A stretch of DNA of 64,000 nucleotides. It comes from Trichosphaerium sp. ATCC 40318. Its lineage: Eukaryota; Discosea; Flabellinia; Trichosidae. Made by a program: the position numbers and the translations under genes. The stretch spans positions 124,001-188,000 of the forward strand of contig JALMLS010000277.1 in assembly GCA_038496445.1 (NCBI GenBank), read 5' to 3'. Under the pieces are notes generated by a model. It had not been told where the DNA came from and did not search any database. It saw nothing but the letters and a program-made list of their open reading frames with translations. This document shows, one piece after another, positions 47,233-58,019 of the stretch. Position 1 is the stretch's first letter, and each line of letters begins with the position of its first letter.

Positions 47233-48306
47233 ATGGCCGGCGAAACACTCCCTGAAGATTTATGCGAGCTACTATCGGACCTAGACATGTCAACGCCTTA
47301 TAAAAAAGTAATGGAAACTCTAAAAGAGCACCCAGAATACAAAAACATGAAGAATGGTAGAAAGCCAATGATATGGTCAGCGATAACTTGGAATAGACTA
47401 GACATGATAAAACTCCTAAGAGAACAAAAGACTGATGTGACGCAAGTTGATGAGATACGTAACAATTCTATCGCGTTTGCGGTGTCTGAAGAGGAAGACA
47501 ATGATGAGGTTGCTCTATACATCTTAAACTGGGTCAAAGATGAAGCCCCAGAGCTTCTCACGCGACCAAACAAAGACGGGGAGACTCCTTTGACATGGGC
47601 AAAGCGTTTCGAAAACAAATTTGTCCAAAAGTTCATTGAAGAACACGCAACGCCATGCAAGGAGCATGACGCCATCAGAGACCTGTTATTAACTGTGCAT
47701 AAGTCAATTGATAAGAACGACATGGCCACACTCAAAAAGGTCATCCAGGACGCTCCAGACGCAGTCAAGAACCATGACATAGCAAAACCAGCGTTAGAAG
47801 AAGTAGTACTTACCTATTTCAGGAGCAGTTCAAAAAAGCCAAGACAAAAGCAAGCTATCCTTACAGCATTTGCAGAAGCTGGCGTTTCTTTTACAGGCAC
47901 TGACGATAGAAACATGACGCTTTTATTCTTTTGTTCTGATTACATACATAACGTTGTGCGTGAACTACTCGTATTGAATAAGAAGCATAACGCCGGATTG
48001 GATGTCAATGCCGTTGATAAGTTTGGAAGAAATTGTCTTCATATGGCTGCTAAAAGAGCTAAAAAAGAAGACTCCGAACCTACCAGGATTACCTTAGCGC
48101 TGTTACTAGATGCTGGAGTAAACGTAGACCTCAAGGACGAAGATGGCGTGACTCCAAAGTCAATCTTAGAAGCCCTTCCAGAAGGCGAAGGCGTTACTGA
48201 GATTTACAAGCGCTTTAAGGCTAACAAGTTCGAAGGCATCGTTGATGACCTTGAAAAGTACAGAGATCTAAAGTTGTACATGGAAAAAGGAACATGGAAA
48301 TCATAA
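47233..48306 (+). CDS. Ankyrin-repeat protein, intronless
   Basis: A single open frame of 357 codons starting MAGETLPEDLCELLSD. Repeats are recognisable around residues 40-75 (RKPMIWSAITWNRLDMIKLL), 110-145 (NKDGETPLTWAKRFENKF) and 250-320 (DKFGRNCLHMAAKRAKK, RITLALLLDAGVNVDLK). The middle is helical. It ends YMEKGTWKS. There are no other domains, signal peptide or membrane helix, so it is probably a soluble scaffold. Codon choice is more GC-rich (GAC, AAG, GGC) than in neighbouring genes, suggesting high expression. The function is unknown. Confidence 0.85.
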   Translation: MAGETLPEDLCELLSDLDMSTPYKKVMETLKEHPEYKNMKNGRKPMIWSAITWNRLDMIKLLREQKTDVTQVDEIRNNSIAFAVSEEEDNDEVALYILNWVKDEAPELLTRPNKDGETPLTWAKRFENKFVQKFIEEHATPCKEHDAIRDLLLTVHKSIDKNDMATLKKVIQDAPDAVKNHDIAKPALEEVVLTYFRSSSKKPRQKQAILTAFAEAGVSFTGTDDRNMTLLFFCSDYIHNVVRELLVLNKKHNAGLDVNAVDKFGRNCLHMAAKRAKKEDSEPTRITLALLLDAGVNVDLKDEDGVTPKSILEALPEGEGVTEIYKRFKANKFEGIVDDLEKYRDLKLYMEKGTWKS

Positions 48307-48507
48307 GCACCTTGTCGTGGTGGCTGTTACGAAAAACATGGCTTGTTTATCTCAATAAATCTGTTTTGCTTTTCTATGTTTCGTGCTGTTTTGCTGAGGT
48401 TGTCATTGTTTAATTGAGCACAGTCGGATTTGAGATTGAGGAATAGTGTAGACTGCCATAACATTTTACGACACATATTTCTCAGAACTCGTAGTACAGT
48501 GCTTGTC

Positions 48508-51334
48508 ATGTCCGTGAATCTCGAGGAATGCACTGTTGTCAAGTTTAGGCCTCAGAAGGATACAAATGCCCTTCTGTACTCTCACAATGATCGAGTACAT
48601 ATTTTAGGCGCTACACAACCGATAAAACGCCTACCACAAGGAATATTTCTTTACGACAAATTTTTTGGTAACGTTATTAGTGGCGAGCTAAAGTACGCCG
48701 AATTAGAATAAATGACGCCTTTTATGCCTATTCTACGTAACTTACACTAAACAAGGGTACAAGATGTCGTTGGTGATAAAGAATTCGATCTCGTTATGTA
48801 TAAGAGTACGTATAGGTTCGGCGCGCCATAAAGAAACCTATTACCGCCATTTTTGAACTCTTACGCCTTATCAATTAAAAACTTACTCAAACGCCAGAAA
48901 ACCCTCCAAAAAGGGCTCCAAGATCACCTTCCGCTATAGCGAATGTAAAAAGAAGATCACCCGAAATAGACAACCACAGTGCACCACAACAAGGCGCAAG
49001 TATACTTCAAAAGAAGCAAGTAGAGAAAATATACGAAGACATTCATAGCACAGTAGAAAATAACACGGACATCAAAAAGGTAAGTAATAACAAGAAGCAC
49101 TTTCTCAATTCCTTTGTTTCTCGCTATGTCTATTCAGTTTGTATCTAACCTGCTTACTCTTCAGTGTATCACTCAAAGTGTAGCTAAGCTTGAAAAATTT
49201 ATTGGCGAAAAGAACTGGAGAGGATACATGCTGTGCAACGCTTATGACTTAGTATACGTAAGCAAACATTCTATTGTTTGGTTTTTTCAACAATTGTATC
49301 TGTTGAATGACTTTTCGCTCACGTGATCATTTTAGTTATGGCAAGAACATTCGAATGTAAAGTATCACGTTTTTGGTATCGGTGGCTTGAATACAGAGGC
49401 TAAGACAGACTTTACAGATGCAGGATTTCCTCCGGAAGGTTTGATTAAAAAACTTTATTCAATTTGGTTTTAACTTTTTTTTCCCAGTCACTAGCGAAAT
49501 TTGGAGCTACTTACCGAGTTATCTATTTCCATTAACTCTAGGTACGTTGTACATAATCGTATTGTATTTTTTAATACATTCATAGTCTCCAAAAACTGGA
49601 GGAAGCTTGTATATGCGTTTAGCACGGAGATCAAATGCGTTTCATCAAAAGATTTAAAGTATCTTCTCCAGAAAGTCAGCCAGTTTCAAAATCTTCGCAC
49701 TATTACCTTCCCAAGCATGTGTAACATGGCACAAATACAGCATATTATTGATATGTCACCAAAACTATTGTATATCGCTGTACCAAGCCCAGCTCTTGAA
49801 CACCAAATTGGAACTTTGGCAACTCTCACAAAGAACATTACAGTTTTAAGCAAAGTTGTACGTACTACTTATTATCCAATTTTGATCTCTCCTGGACTCA
49901 TATCTTCACTCAATAGACCTTAAATATCTCACAAGTGTCTAATGTCAGCCTTCAACTCCGACATCTCGAGATAACCTTTAGTGCTAAATGGTTCGATAAT
50001 CAACTTCTTTTTCCTTCTTCTATTTTTTGTTTTATTTTAACTCATCAACCAGGTATCTCTCAACGTCAAAATCTCCTGCAGAGTATGTGTTCCCTTTGGC
50101 TTTTAGCTGAGGCAGTATACTTATATTATTTAGCTTCTACAAGAATCTCTATAGCATGACACGATTAAGCGCTCTGCGCACTTTAACGCTTACAGACATG
50201 GGTGATAAAGCACCTCCATTGGACTTTATCACAGACCTTCAACGACTTGACCATCTCATCCTCACTGGACCTTCAGGTCATAAGCTTAGATTCGGTTCAT
50301 CAGAAGTAATGTGCCCTCGTGTGGAACGTATAACAGCTGGTACAATAAACGGCATTACACTAGAAAGTTTTCCAAACTTAAGAGAACTTTGTATTCATGT
50401 CCAAGGTCTTGAGCTTATTCATAAGTCATTACCTACTCTTATGGACCTACAACGTCTTGTAATTAAAGGAGAACACTCAAAATCACAAAGACCAAAGCGA
50501 TTAACAGGGCACGTTTTAAGACACCTCACCAAGTAAAAACTCAAAGAATTGTACTGACTTTTTTTTTTCTTAGGTCTTCGTTCGATCCAAGAAATAATCC
50601 AAAACCAGAACGTGTTATTGAGATTTTAAGCGACTTTTGTGCTAGTGGTATTACTCTACAAGAACTTGATTTTTTCATCGAAGACTGGGAGCCTTCGACA
50701 AACGAGGATCTTATATTCTTAAGCACTATTGGTTCTGTCCATATAACAGTATATATGTCAAGTGCGCAATACTCAAGTACGTTTGATGAACATTTAAGTT
50801 AACTGTGTTTTGAGTTAAGCTACGTTGACTGTTATTCTTATTTTTTTCTCTTTTTTTGTAGCTGTTAAACTTTTGGAAGCTTTGAAGTTTGATAACCTTC
50901 GAACTCTTCGTATTGCGTTCTCATCTGAAGTACCTTATGTTAAGATTGCAGAGTTAACTCAACTTGAGACACTACAAGTAACATACCCAGTAGTATCAAA
51001 GGGATTTGGAACGAGGTCAACTGGATTCGGTAGAAGAAAAACGACATATGAACCTGATAAATCAAACTTGAGCGGACTTGCTTGTTTGGCGTCTATGCCT
51101 AATTTAAAGAACTTGGTTATACCTCTTAGTATATCTACGAATATGGTAAAAGACTTTGTTGCTCATATTGCTCAGATGAAGAGATTGAAACATGTTTCTG
51201 TTTCGATTGCTGCTTCTTGCTTATCAGATGTTGTAACGCTCTGTAATGTTTTTGGTATTCACTGCAATCCGTTCCCAGGTATAGGTTCTATGAGTAGATT
51301 TTCTACGTACGGAACAAGCCTATCAAGGCGGTAA
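48508..51334 (+). CDS. F-box protein with LRR-like C-terminal half
   Basis: This gene of about twelve exons starts MSVNLEECTVVKFRPQKD. The first exon splices at CTAAA|GTACGCC to VQDVVGDKEFDLVMYK. A basic, Ser/Pro-rich linker (PKRAPRSPSAIANVKRRSP) and helical exons lead to the F-box, PPEVTSEIWSYLPSYLF followed by VSKNWRKLV. The rest is leucine-rich with beta-strand/helix periodicity: QFQNLRTITFPSM, LSALRTLTLTDMG, LQELDFFIED, NLRTLRIAFSSEV and MPNLKNLVIPLSIS. It ends GTSLSRR at 51334. It is probably a substrate receptor of an SCF ubiquitin ligase. Exons around 49994-50150 (SAKWYLSTSKSPADFYKN) were set by phase and are the least certain. Confidence 0.78.
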
Positions 51335-51825
51335 AGAGAACAGAGAAGGGAAGACAAGAACACTGAAATTGTAGAGGTGTATGTAGTGTAGCAAAAAAGA
51401 GTTGTTTTCCAAAGTTGAAAATAAGTAAATAGTAGTTAATCCGCACCATATGTTTATTCTTCTAATGTCAAACAATACGTTACAAAACTGCCGCAGATGT
51501 GCGGAAAGCACTACGTCGCCATGTATATTAGATCATTATTTAGTCAGAGAAACTAAACCTAACATTATGGTGATAACGCGACATTGTGAGTAAAACTATC
51601 TGGCCTTTGTAGCAGTAATAAACCTAAAATGGAAAGAGGTTTTTACTGCCTCTACTGCCGAATGTTTTGGCATGGCAACTTAGCAATACTAATGCAGTAC
51701 CCAGTAAATTGTTTATACACTTAAGCAACGTTACCAAGGTTATTCATTTGACCTATTTTGGTACTTCCATAACTTAACGTACAGTGCCCTTTTTTTCGCT
51801 GCAGTTCGACACCCTTGTTGCAAAT
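51335..51825. other. Intergenic, nothing recognised
   Basis: No supported coding sequence on either strand. Confidence 0.4.
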
Positions 51826-53660
51826 ATGTCAGACGAAGATGAAAATAAGGTTCAACATACAGGGCATCTAGAAAAAAAAGGATTATCAAACAGACATAAC
51901 TGGTATCCAAATATTACTCTCATTTAAACGTGTTTTTGGCATTACAGCTGAATGTATCCAAGGAAACGGAGATTTATGGTTTTGTCCAATAGCACATTAA
52001 GCTACTATAAAGCAGGAGGCCTCCAGGCAGCTGGAAAGAAGAAATACGTAAAAACAAAACAGAAATACTTTTCAGAGTAAAATAATGACGTTAAACCCTT
52101 TTATCTTAGGTTGACTCAGTTGATTTAAAAGAATACGTAGCTGTAGGAAGAATGCGTGGAGCTGAAGGTACAAAATAAATATTTTGCGAAAATTTCTTTA
52201 TCACGTGGCGCCAAACGGCAAAAACGCGTTTGTAATTTAAACGAACGCATCTTATGAAAAAACCCAAAAAAAAAAAATTGGTCCCACTACCCAAAAAAAT
52301 CATTACTTGTATGACATTGACGTTAACCTTACAATGTTGTAGATGGATATTACAGGATTGTAGTAAGGTAAGTTCAAAGAAACTATGATTCCATTTTTAT
52401 AAGCTCCTCATGCGTTATTGTGGGTTTCTTTAGACACAAAGACAGCGCTGGAAAAGTACGTAATATGGACGAAATAATTTCTTCTCTAATTGTTAGCACA
52501 TGTACTTGCGTACAAAACACGCCAAGGAGTTAGATGTATGGGTTAAGAAGCTCAGAAAAATAATTGGAGAAGGGTACACGCCAATCACAGTCTTCCGTTT
52601 TGTGCAAGATTGTTTTGAAGCAAAAAAGTTGACTCACCATCGTTTCTTTTGTTTAGGCCACGTGATCGTTCTAATACAACAACGTGCTTCGAAGCTCAAG
52701 AAAAACGCATTAGAACTTTTTCCAAAGCTGTTCCGTCGCTATCAGCAAGCGGAAGGAGAGATAGGCTTGGTAGGAAAATGTCAACACAACGAGCCCCACG
52801 TGTTCCACCTTCTGGACCTTCGATAGCTGGAAGAGCATCCGGTTCGCCTCTTCAACCTTCAAAAATAGCTCCACCATCTAGTAGAGAGTCAATCAGAAGG
52901 GTAAGTAACACCTAAATTGCTAAAGATTATGACTAACCAATCTCTTAGCGTAAGGATGCTGTTGAGGTACATTTTGTTTAAAACCAAACAATATTCTTCA
53001 TTCAACTATTTTCCTGTGAGATTGTTTTATTTTGAATTTTGAGAACTTTGTCACGTGATTGTTTTTTAAATAGGATCTTCTCAATTTGACAGAAGAACTT
53101 GATTTGGAGTTTGCTTCTCTAGGTAATTAATACGAGAATTTACAGTCCATTGAAACTTACTTTATTCTCAGAGGAAGTAATAGATGATGCATTTGAAGAT
53201 TTAAGCCAAGAATCAAACTCATCAAACTCTGGAGAGAAAAGACACTTTGGGGAACAAGGTGCAGGTAAATTAATGCAAAGATATAGCTAGTATATAGTCT
53301 AACTATACTTTATAAGGTCTTGAGGATCCTATAATAATAAACGAAACCAACAACATGCATCCTATCCGAAGAACACAGTCAGAAAAAGTACCAAAAAGGA
53401 GCAACTTCAAATAGGTTCTCATAACATTCTTTGTAGAAAATGTATAACAAAACACCCCCACCCCCACCCAAGAGGTCTTATGGTTTATCAGGTATATATA
53501 GTGTAGTTTTATCAACAGTGTAATAACTTTTCGGCTAGATGCACCGAAACCATCTCCTTGGGTGATAAAAATAAGAAAACAGCCGCCACCTCCTCCACCT
53601 AAGAAAACACATTCAAATGCAGCGTTCAAGAACAAAATGAGGTTGTTTAGTGGCCAATAG
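51826..53660 (+). CDS. PH-domain protein with proline-rich tail
   Basis: It starts MSDEDENKVQHTGHLEKK. A pleckstrin-homology domain is spread over small exons: GHLEKKGLSNRHNW, YPRKRRFMVLSNSTLSYY, DSVDLKEYVAVGRMRG, DGYYRIVVRHKDS and RTKHAKELDVWVKKLRK, with the invariant C-terminal Trp. A basic Ser/Pro linker follows, then an acidic helix (LTEELDLEFASLEEVIDD). By using the donor GTACCA after TQSEK, the tail continues into two poly-Pro exons (KTPPPPPKRSYG and RKQPPPPPPKKTHSN), ending MRLFSGQ at 53660. Without that splice it would stop at 53414. The combination suggests a membrane-recruited cytoskeletal adaptor. The first intron is abnormal (see findings). Confidence 0.76.
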
Positions 53661-53911
53661 TAATAAAAAACTGACAAACAATTGTATTTTAATCAACGTA
53701 TTGGTTTGTTTAGAATGTTCAAAAAAATCACATTAATGATTTGTCATTGATATTTTCAGCTGCAACTACTCGGACTATTTAGATATCTCAAGAGTTACAA
53801 AACCAATAGCTGTCGCGTATTTAAGAACATAAATAAGTTGTTGATGTAAATGAGGCGGCACAGTTTTGTGCAAAAAATTGTCGAGTTGGGACTCTAATAG
53901 AGGTGTTGGCG

Positions 53912-54225
53912 ATGCACTCATGGGCTGTTGATTTAAACCGTAAACAAACATGGCACAAACTCAAAGCCTTATGGAACACATGGTCCGCTGTTTAGAAAAA
54001 ATGTGACAGAAAATTTACACTTCTTGTTCAGAAGAAAAATGGAATAAAGGTGATATTATTCCGTTGATAGATCTAGACAATAAGAATGAGCTTTGGTATA
54101 AATGGAAAGAACCTGGGTAAGTCCTAACATTCAGTTTCGTTAAAACCAAAACAATGAGCAGTAAAAAAGTTACAGCACCAGAGTGTTGGTTCGGTGCACT
54201 ACAAATTATAGCTGCTGAATTATAA
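53912..54225 (+). CDS. Small Trp-rich hypothetical protein
   Basis: Exon pieces read MHSWAVDLNRKQTWHKL, then TSCSEEKWNKGDIIPLID and NELWYKWKEPG|KKVTAPECWFGALQ, ending IIAAEL-stop near 54223. The splice between the last two (GG|GTAAG...GAGCAG) is clean. The first join needs an unusually short intron (about 20-27 nt), so the 5' part is doubtful. There is no known motif. Confidence 0.35.
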
Positions 54226-54396
54226 GGAAACATTGTCTTTGTTAATGGTGTTGTTACGGGGAGGTTACTAACTTGCACAAAGGTATTTTAACAATGATTG
54301 TAGAATGATATTTTTACAAAAAAAACCCAAAAAATCGAAACAAAAAACAAATTGATGAGATGAGGGGCTTTATTTAAAGCAAGTATTGGTTTGGTA

Positions 54397-55194
54397 CTAG
54401 TTGGTACATGCGATGTCGCAGTTTCCGTTGTTTGTCAGAATAGCACTTGGCCCACCACTACCGTTACCGTCAATGGCTTCAGTGCCAGTCCAACAGAACA
54501 AATAAGAATTGTAGATGTAGATTTCAGAAAACTTCCATCCATCATTACCAAGAATGTACAGTTCTACGCCATCCAATACTTTGTTTGTGTCCTTTGATGG
54601 TTGATCTCTCATGTAGAAGTAATCTCGAGCACCTTCTTGGTAGTCGTTTCTGTTTGGGTCATCGACGTGGTCGCTCCATGCTGACTTGGAACCATCGGTG
54701 TAGATGTATCTGTATTTAACTGGTGAGTTTGTACCGTCGTTTGGTCCGCTCGTTGTCTGAGTCACGATGAAGGTATCTTCTTCGCCTGCATCCGTTATGA
54801 GGGCTCCCTTGGCATATGTATCTCCACTAGCGCCACCGTGTACGAGGTTACAACTTGTCATGTAAAACAGATTACAGGTAACGTCGTTGTAGATGGTGTA
54901 GTATCCACATCGTGGGTCGTTGTCGCACATTTCTTGGCATTGAACCTTTGAAACCGAAAAGTCTCGAGTGAATGAGCACTCCCCAGGTCCTCCTACCCAG
55001 TCACAATGGGTCACTGTTGATCCAGCGATGTTGCCATTACAGTAAATAAACCTGCCGGCATGCATGTCCTTGCGACACCCAGAGCACGTTAGAGTTGAAC
55101 CGGTAGCCAGCGTGTTGTATTCATAAGTGTCGGCATGAATGAAGGATAGACAAATGAGAAGGGAAAGCAAGAGTAATAAGGTTGAGACAGTCAT
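54397..55194 (-). CDS. Secreted two-domain protein A (Cys-rich domain + PLAT-like domain)
   Basis: A single exon from MTVSTLLLLLSLLICLSFIHA, a clear signal peptide. Residues about 25-140 form a Cys-rich region (CSGCRKDMHAGRFIYC, KVQCQEMCDNDPRCGYY) resembling a PAN/apple-type fold. After AGEEDTFIVTQTTSG comes a domain with YRYIYTDGSKSAWSDHVD, ARDYFYMRDQPSKD and LDGVELYILGNDGWKFSEIY that may be PLAT-like. A longer frame upstream to 55359 exists, but the signal peptide fixes the start at 55194. It is a tandem paralogue of 56586-57038. Codon use is biased towards C-ending codons, consistent with high expression. Confidence 0.82.
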   Translation of the reverse strand: MTVSTLLLLLSLLICLSFIHADTYEYNTLATGSTLTCSGCRKDMHAGRFIYCNGNIAGSTVTHCDWVGGPGECSFTRDFSVSKVQCQEMCDNDPRCGYYTIYNDVTCNLFYMTSCNLVHGGASGDTYAKGALITDAGEEDTFIVTQTTSGPNDGTNSPVKYRYIYTDGSKSAWSDHVDDPNRNDYQEGARDYFYMRDQPSKDTNKVLDGVELYILGNDGWKFSEIYIYNSYLFCWTGTEAIDGNGSGGPSAILTNNGNCDIACTN

Positions 55195-55351
55195 CACGTG
55201 TTGCTTTGATGTTCTTACGTTTTGGTGTATTTTGCTTTTGTTAAGTTGTTGGTGTGTTCGACTAACTTGATTGTTAAAAACTGGTTTGAGCAGGTTGAAA
55301 ACGAGTATAGTGTAGTTTGGATAGCCTGAGACCTGGCCATATTTTTTTTTT

Positions 55352-55438
55352 GGGGTCACGTAGTCGGGTGTTCATTAAAACTGACCTTCGTCGAAAATAC
55401 ACGTGGATGGTAACGCACGATTAGAAATACACGTGTAA
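55352..55438 (-). promoter_or_regulatory. Conserved 87-bp upstream block, copy 1
   Basis: Lies about 158 bp upstream of the secreted protein A start. It is identical to 57206-57292 except at one base (TCACGTAG versus TCAAGTAG). It contains two TACACGTG elements about 22 bp apart and TTCGTCGAAAA. It is far better conserved than adjacent non-coding DNA, which is what a shared promoter/enhancer would show. Confidence 0.65.
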
Positions 55439-55440
55439 AC

Positions 55441-56585
55441 TAACACGAATAATCTCATGGATAGTGTACAGCTTTAACAACAAAAATAGCGCATTTTCTT
55501 ATTGAGTGTAAGATTTAAGACGGTGTTTCACATGTTGAGGACAAAAAAGGCAGGGAGATTGAAATATTAAACAATCAGCAGTATTATGCTTGTTTTTCGT
55601 GTATCCAGCAAAAAAGTAGCAAAATTGTATTTTTACTTTTTATAGCCTGACCACATGAGCGTACACCATATTAATCTAGACTACAGAGCGTATATTACTG
55701 TACAATCATTCAATGATTCACTATTTCCGTTTTTTTCACAAAAGTTCACTGAATTTTGGCTGGTACTAAAGCGTTAGCTCAAATCGAAATGCGTGGTAGG
55801 TAGCTGCTTAAGCAATCCCCTTTGATTGTCACCAACTATAAGGGTTATTCCAATTATTGTCTCAAGTTGCGTTCCTGATCCGTTTGTGTTTTTACCTGAA
55901 CCAAGAATACTTGGTAACAATTTAGCTAAAAGTACTTTAGCTAAAAATATGTGCCACATCATCACCTATTTTACACGTGAAAGCCCTCAGTTTTGAATAT
56001 TGAAACAAAAATATCTGCGTTGTATTTCACTACTATCCAGTATTTGGGTAAACACTATCAAGTGTGCACCATTCTTATCTTACATGCGAACCACGCTACT
56101 TGAGACCTCTGTTAATTTTGCTTAATTTCACGAACTGGATATCAAAAGGCGCAGTAAACTTTAATATTACAGCGTTTGAATATCCCGTAGACTCAGGCAA
56201 CAATGAGTATTGCAGTCGATAATCAGGTTCACGAAGAGTCACCAAAATAAAACTATCACTGCTATCACTCTGCAAGCATGCTTTGTAGAAGCAACAGTAC
56301 TCACAACTGTAGAGGCATAAGACAAAGAATTGGTTTGTGCACATAAACAATCTTTACAACATTAACAATAAACAAGGCAGTTCACAAATGCATTGCCAAT
56401 AGAGCTACAACCAAAACAATATTTTACCGTATAAAATGATAGTAAGCTTGAATAATGTATAGCTCTATCTAACAGAGTATCGCTCATAAAGCCTAAATAA
56501 ACGAAACAAAAGGATACCATGAAAAAAAAAAAGAGGTAATTGATGAGATGAGGGGCTTTATTTAAAAGCAAGTATTGGGTTGGTA
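55441..56585. other. Spacer with possible exon remnants (minus strand)
   Basis: Minus-strand fragments at 56096-56350 (DSFILVTLREPDYRLQYS, PFDIQFVKLSK) and 55774-55965 (SGKNTNGSGTQLETIIG) look compositionally protein-like and could be exons of one small gene. No continuous splice-consistent model or start codon was found. Confidence 0.3.
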
Positions 56586-57038
56586 CTAGTTGATACAACC
56601 GAGATCGCAGTTTCCATTGTTTGTCAGAATAGCACTTGGACCACCACTACCGTTACCGTCAATGGCTTCAACACCAGTCCAACAGAACAAATAAGAATTG
56701 TAGATGTAGATTTCAGAAAACCTCCATCCATCATTACCAAGAATGTACAGCTCTACGCCATCCAATATTTTGTTTGGGTCCTTTGATGGTTGATCTCTCA
56801 TACGGAAGTGATCTCGAGCACCACCCTCGTGGTCGTCTCTGTTTGGGTTATCTACGTGGTCGCTCCATGCTGAGTGGGTACCATCAGTGTAGACATATCT
56901 GTATCTAACGTGTGAGTCGGTACCATCGTTTGCTCCACTCGTTGTCTGAGTCACAATGAAGGTATCTTCCGCGTTCGCATGAATGAAGGACAGACAAATG
57001 AGAAAGGAAAGCGAGAGTAATAAGGTTGAGACAGTCAT
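56586..57038 (-). CDS. Secreted PLAT-like protein B
   Basis: Starts MTVSTLLLSLSFLICLSFIHA (signal peptide) and goes straight into AEDTFIVTQTTSGAND, lacking the Cys-rich domain of the neighbour. The remaining domain is nearly the same: YRYVYTDGTHSAWSDHVD, ARDHFRMRDQPSKD, LDGVELYILGNDGWRFSEIY, ending NGNCDLGCIN. It is about 150 codons with no introns. It is probably extracellular or vacuolar with a lipid/carbohydrate-binding beta-sandwich; that is inference from the fold-like pattern only. Confidence 0.8.
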   Translation of the reverse strand: MTVSTLLLSLSFLICLSFIHANAEDTFIVTQTTSGANDGTDSHVRYRYVYTDGTHSAWSDHVDNPNRDDHEGGARDHFRMRDQPSKDPNKILDGVELYILGNDGWRFSEIYIYNSYLFCWTGVEAIDGNGSGGPSAILTNNGNCDLGCIN

Positions 57039-57205
57039 TACGTGTTGCTTGATGTTTGTAAGTTTTAGTGTTTTTGCTAAGTCGGTTTTGTTGATCAATT
57101 GGATTTGTGTTCGACTGAGTTGATTTGTTTTAAAACTGGTTGAGCAGGTTGAAAACAAGTGTGGTTTACGTTGGTTAGCATTAGACCTGGCCAGATATTT
57201 TTTTG

Positions 57206-57292
57206 GGGTCAAGTAGTCGGGTGTTCATTAAAACTGACCTTCGTCGAAAATACACGTGGATGGTAACGCACGATTAGAAATACACGTGTAAC
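57206..57292 (-). promoter_or_regulatory. Conserved 87-bp upstream block, copy 2
   Basis: About 168 bp upstream of the secreted protein B start; one mismatch to copy 1. The flanking text AGACCTGGCCA and a T-run on the gene-proximal side are also shared, while the distal side diverges abruptly after TACACGTGTAA. Confidence 0.65.
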
Positions 57293-58019
57293 AAACTTCA
57301 ATTGTCTCATGAAGGTAAGTATAGATACATTGTAGAGCTTTTACAAAATGTTTTCATACTACCTTTGCTGTAAAACCCAACTCTGTTTTCGTTGTATTTT
57401 CAAAAAGTGGAAAACAATTTGTTTGATTTTGCCAGATAGACAGAGGTATAATTCAGACCGCATTAAATACAGCCAGTAAAAGTACCAACCGCAATCAGAA
57501 GAAAAGGTGATATAACATTTATCTAGACCACAGTAGTAACATTCAAAGATTCACTATTTCCGAGTTTTTTGTGGAAAATTGATTTGTGGACCTTTGAGAT
57601 TGATGGCTTGAAAGGTTGTTACTGTAACAACTGTATTTATTGTATATTTATATAATAGTCCACTCCAAAGTTGTTATGTCTGCTTTCACTGGTAGAGGTC
57701 TAAATACTCTTGCGTGGGTCTTTCTTGCTTGCTATTCTCCTTCATTCTCATTTCTTTACGATTTTTTGTTGCTGTGGATAGTCTTGAAACGAATCCTATG
57801 GTGAGTCCGGTCATTACTGGTTTTACAGCAAGCAATAGTTCCGCTCTCAAGCTGAGTACGGCAATCCACTTTTATCACTTTTTTGTTTACGCTCATTGTA
57901 TTCAATTCTTTGCACTCTAATGTCATTGTAGTAATCTCTTTCTAAGGCTTCAATGTACATCCATTTCACGTGGTGCCATCAACTTCCGTTTCTCTAAATT
58001 GCATGTTAGTGTTTCCTTG
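57293..58019. other. Spacer, possible short secreted ORF
   Basis: A forward frame at about 57676 begins MSAFTGRGLNTLAWVF and is hydrophobic; two AG-ended intron-like stretches follow near 57779 and 57836. There is too little to call a gene. A CACGTG occurs near 57968. Confidence 0.3.

Larger units (their letters stand above)
54340..57610. repeat. Tandem duplication carrying the two secreted-protein genes
   Basis: Both units share the 3' flank (GATGAGGGGCTTTATTTAAA near 54356 and 56544), the coding PLAT-like part, the signal peptide, the 87-bp upstream block and a weaker match further upstream (GATTCACTATTTCCG near 55716 and 57551). The units differ by the presence (54.4 kb) or absence (56.6 kb) of the Cys-rich domain and by about 1 kb of non-homologous DNA between them. 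Confidence 0.7.

Noticed and set aside
47298-47780. 160-codon minus-strand frame
   Set aside because: Antisense to the intronless ankyrin gene; composition (Ser/Phe/Leu) is typical of a shadow.
53453-53472. G-quadruplex from the C-rich run (GGG-rich on the minus strand)
   Set aside because: Only three adequate G-runs are present; the sequence is explained as codons for a poly-proline exon.
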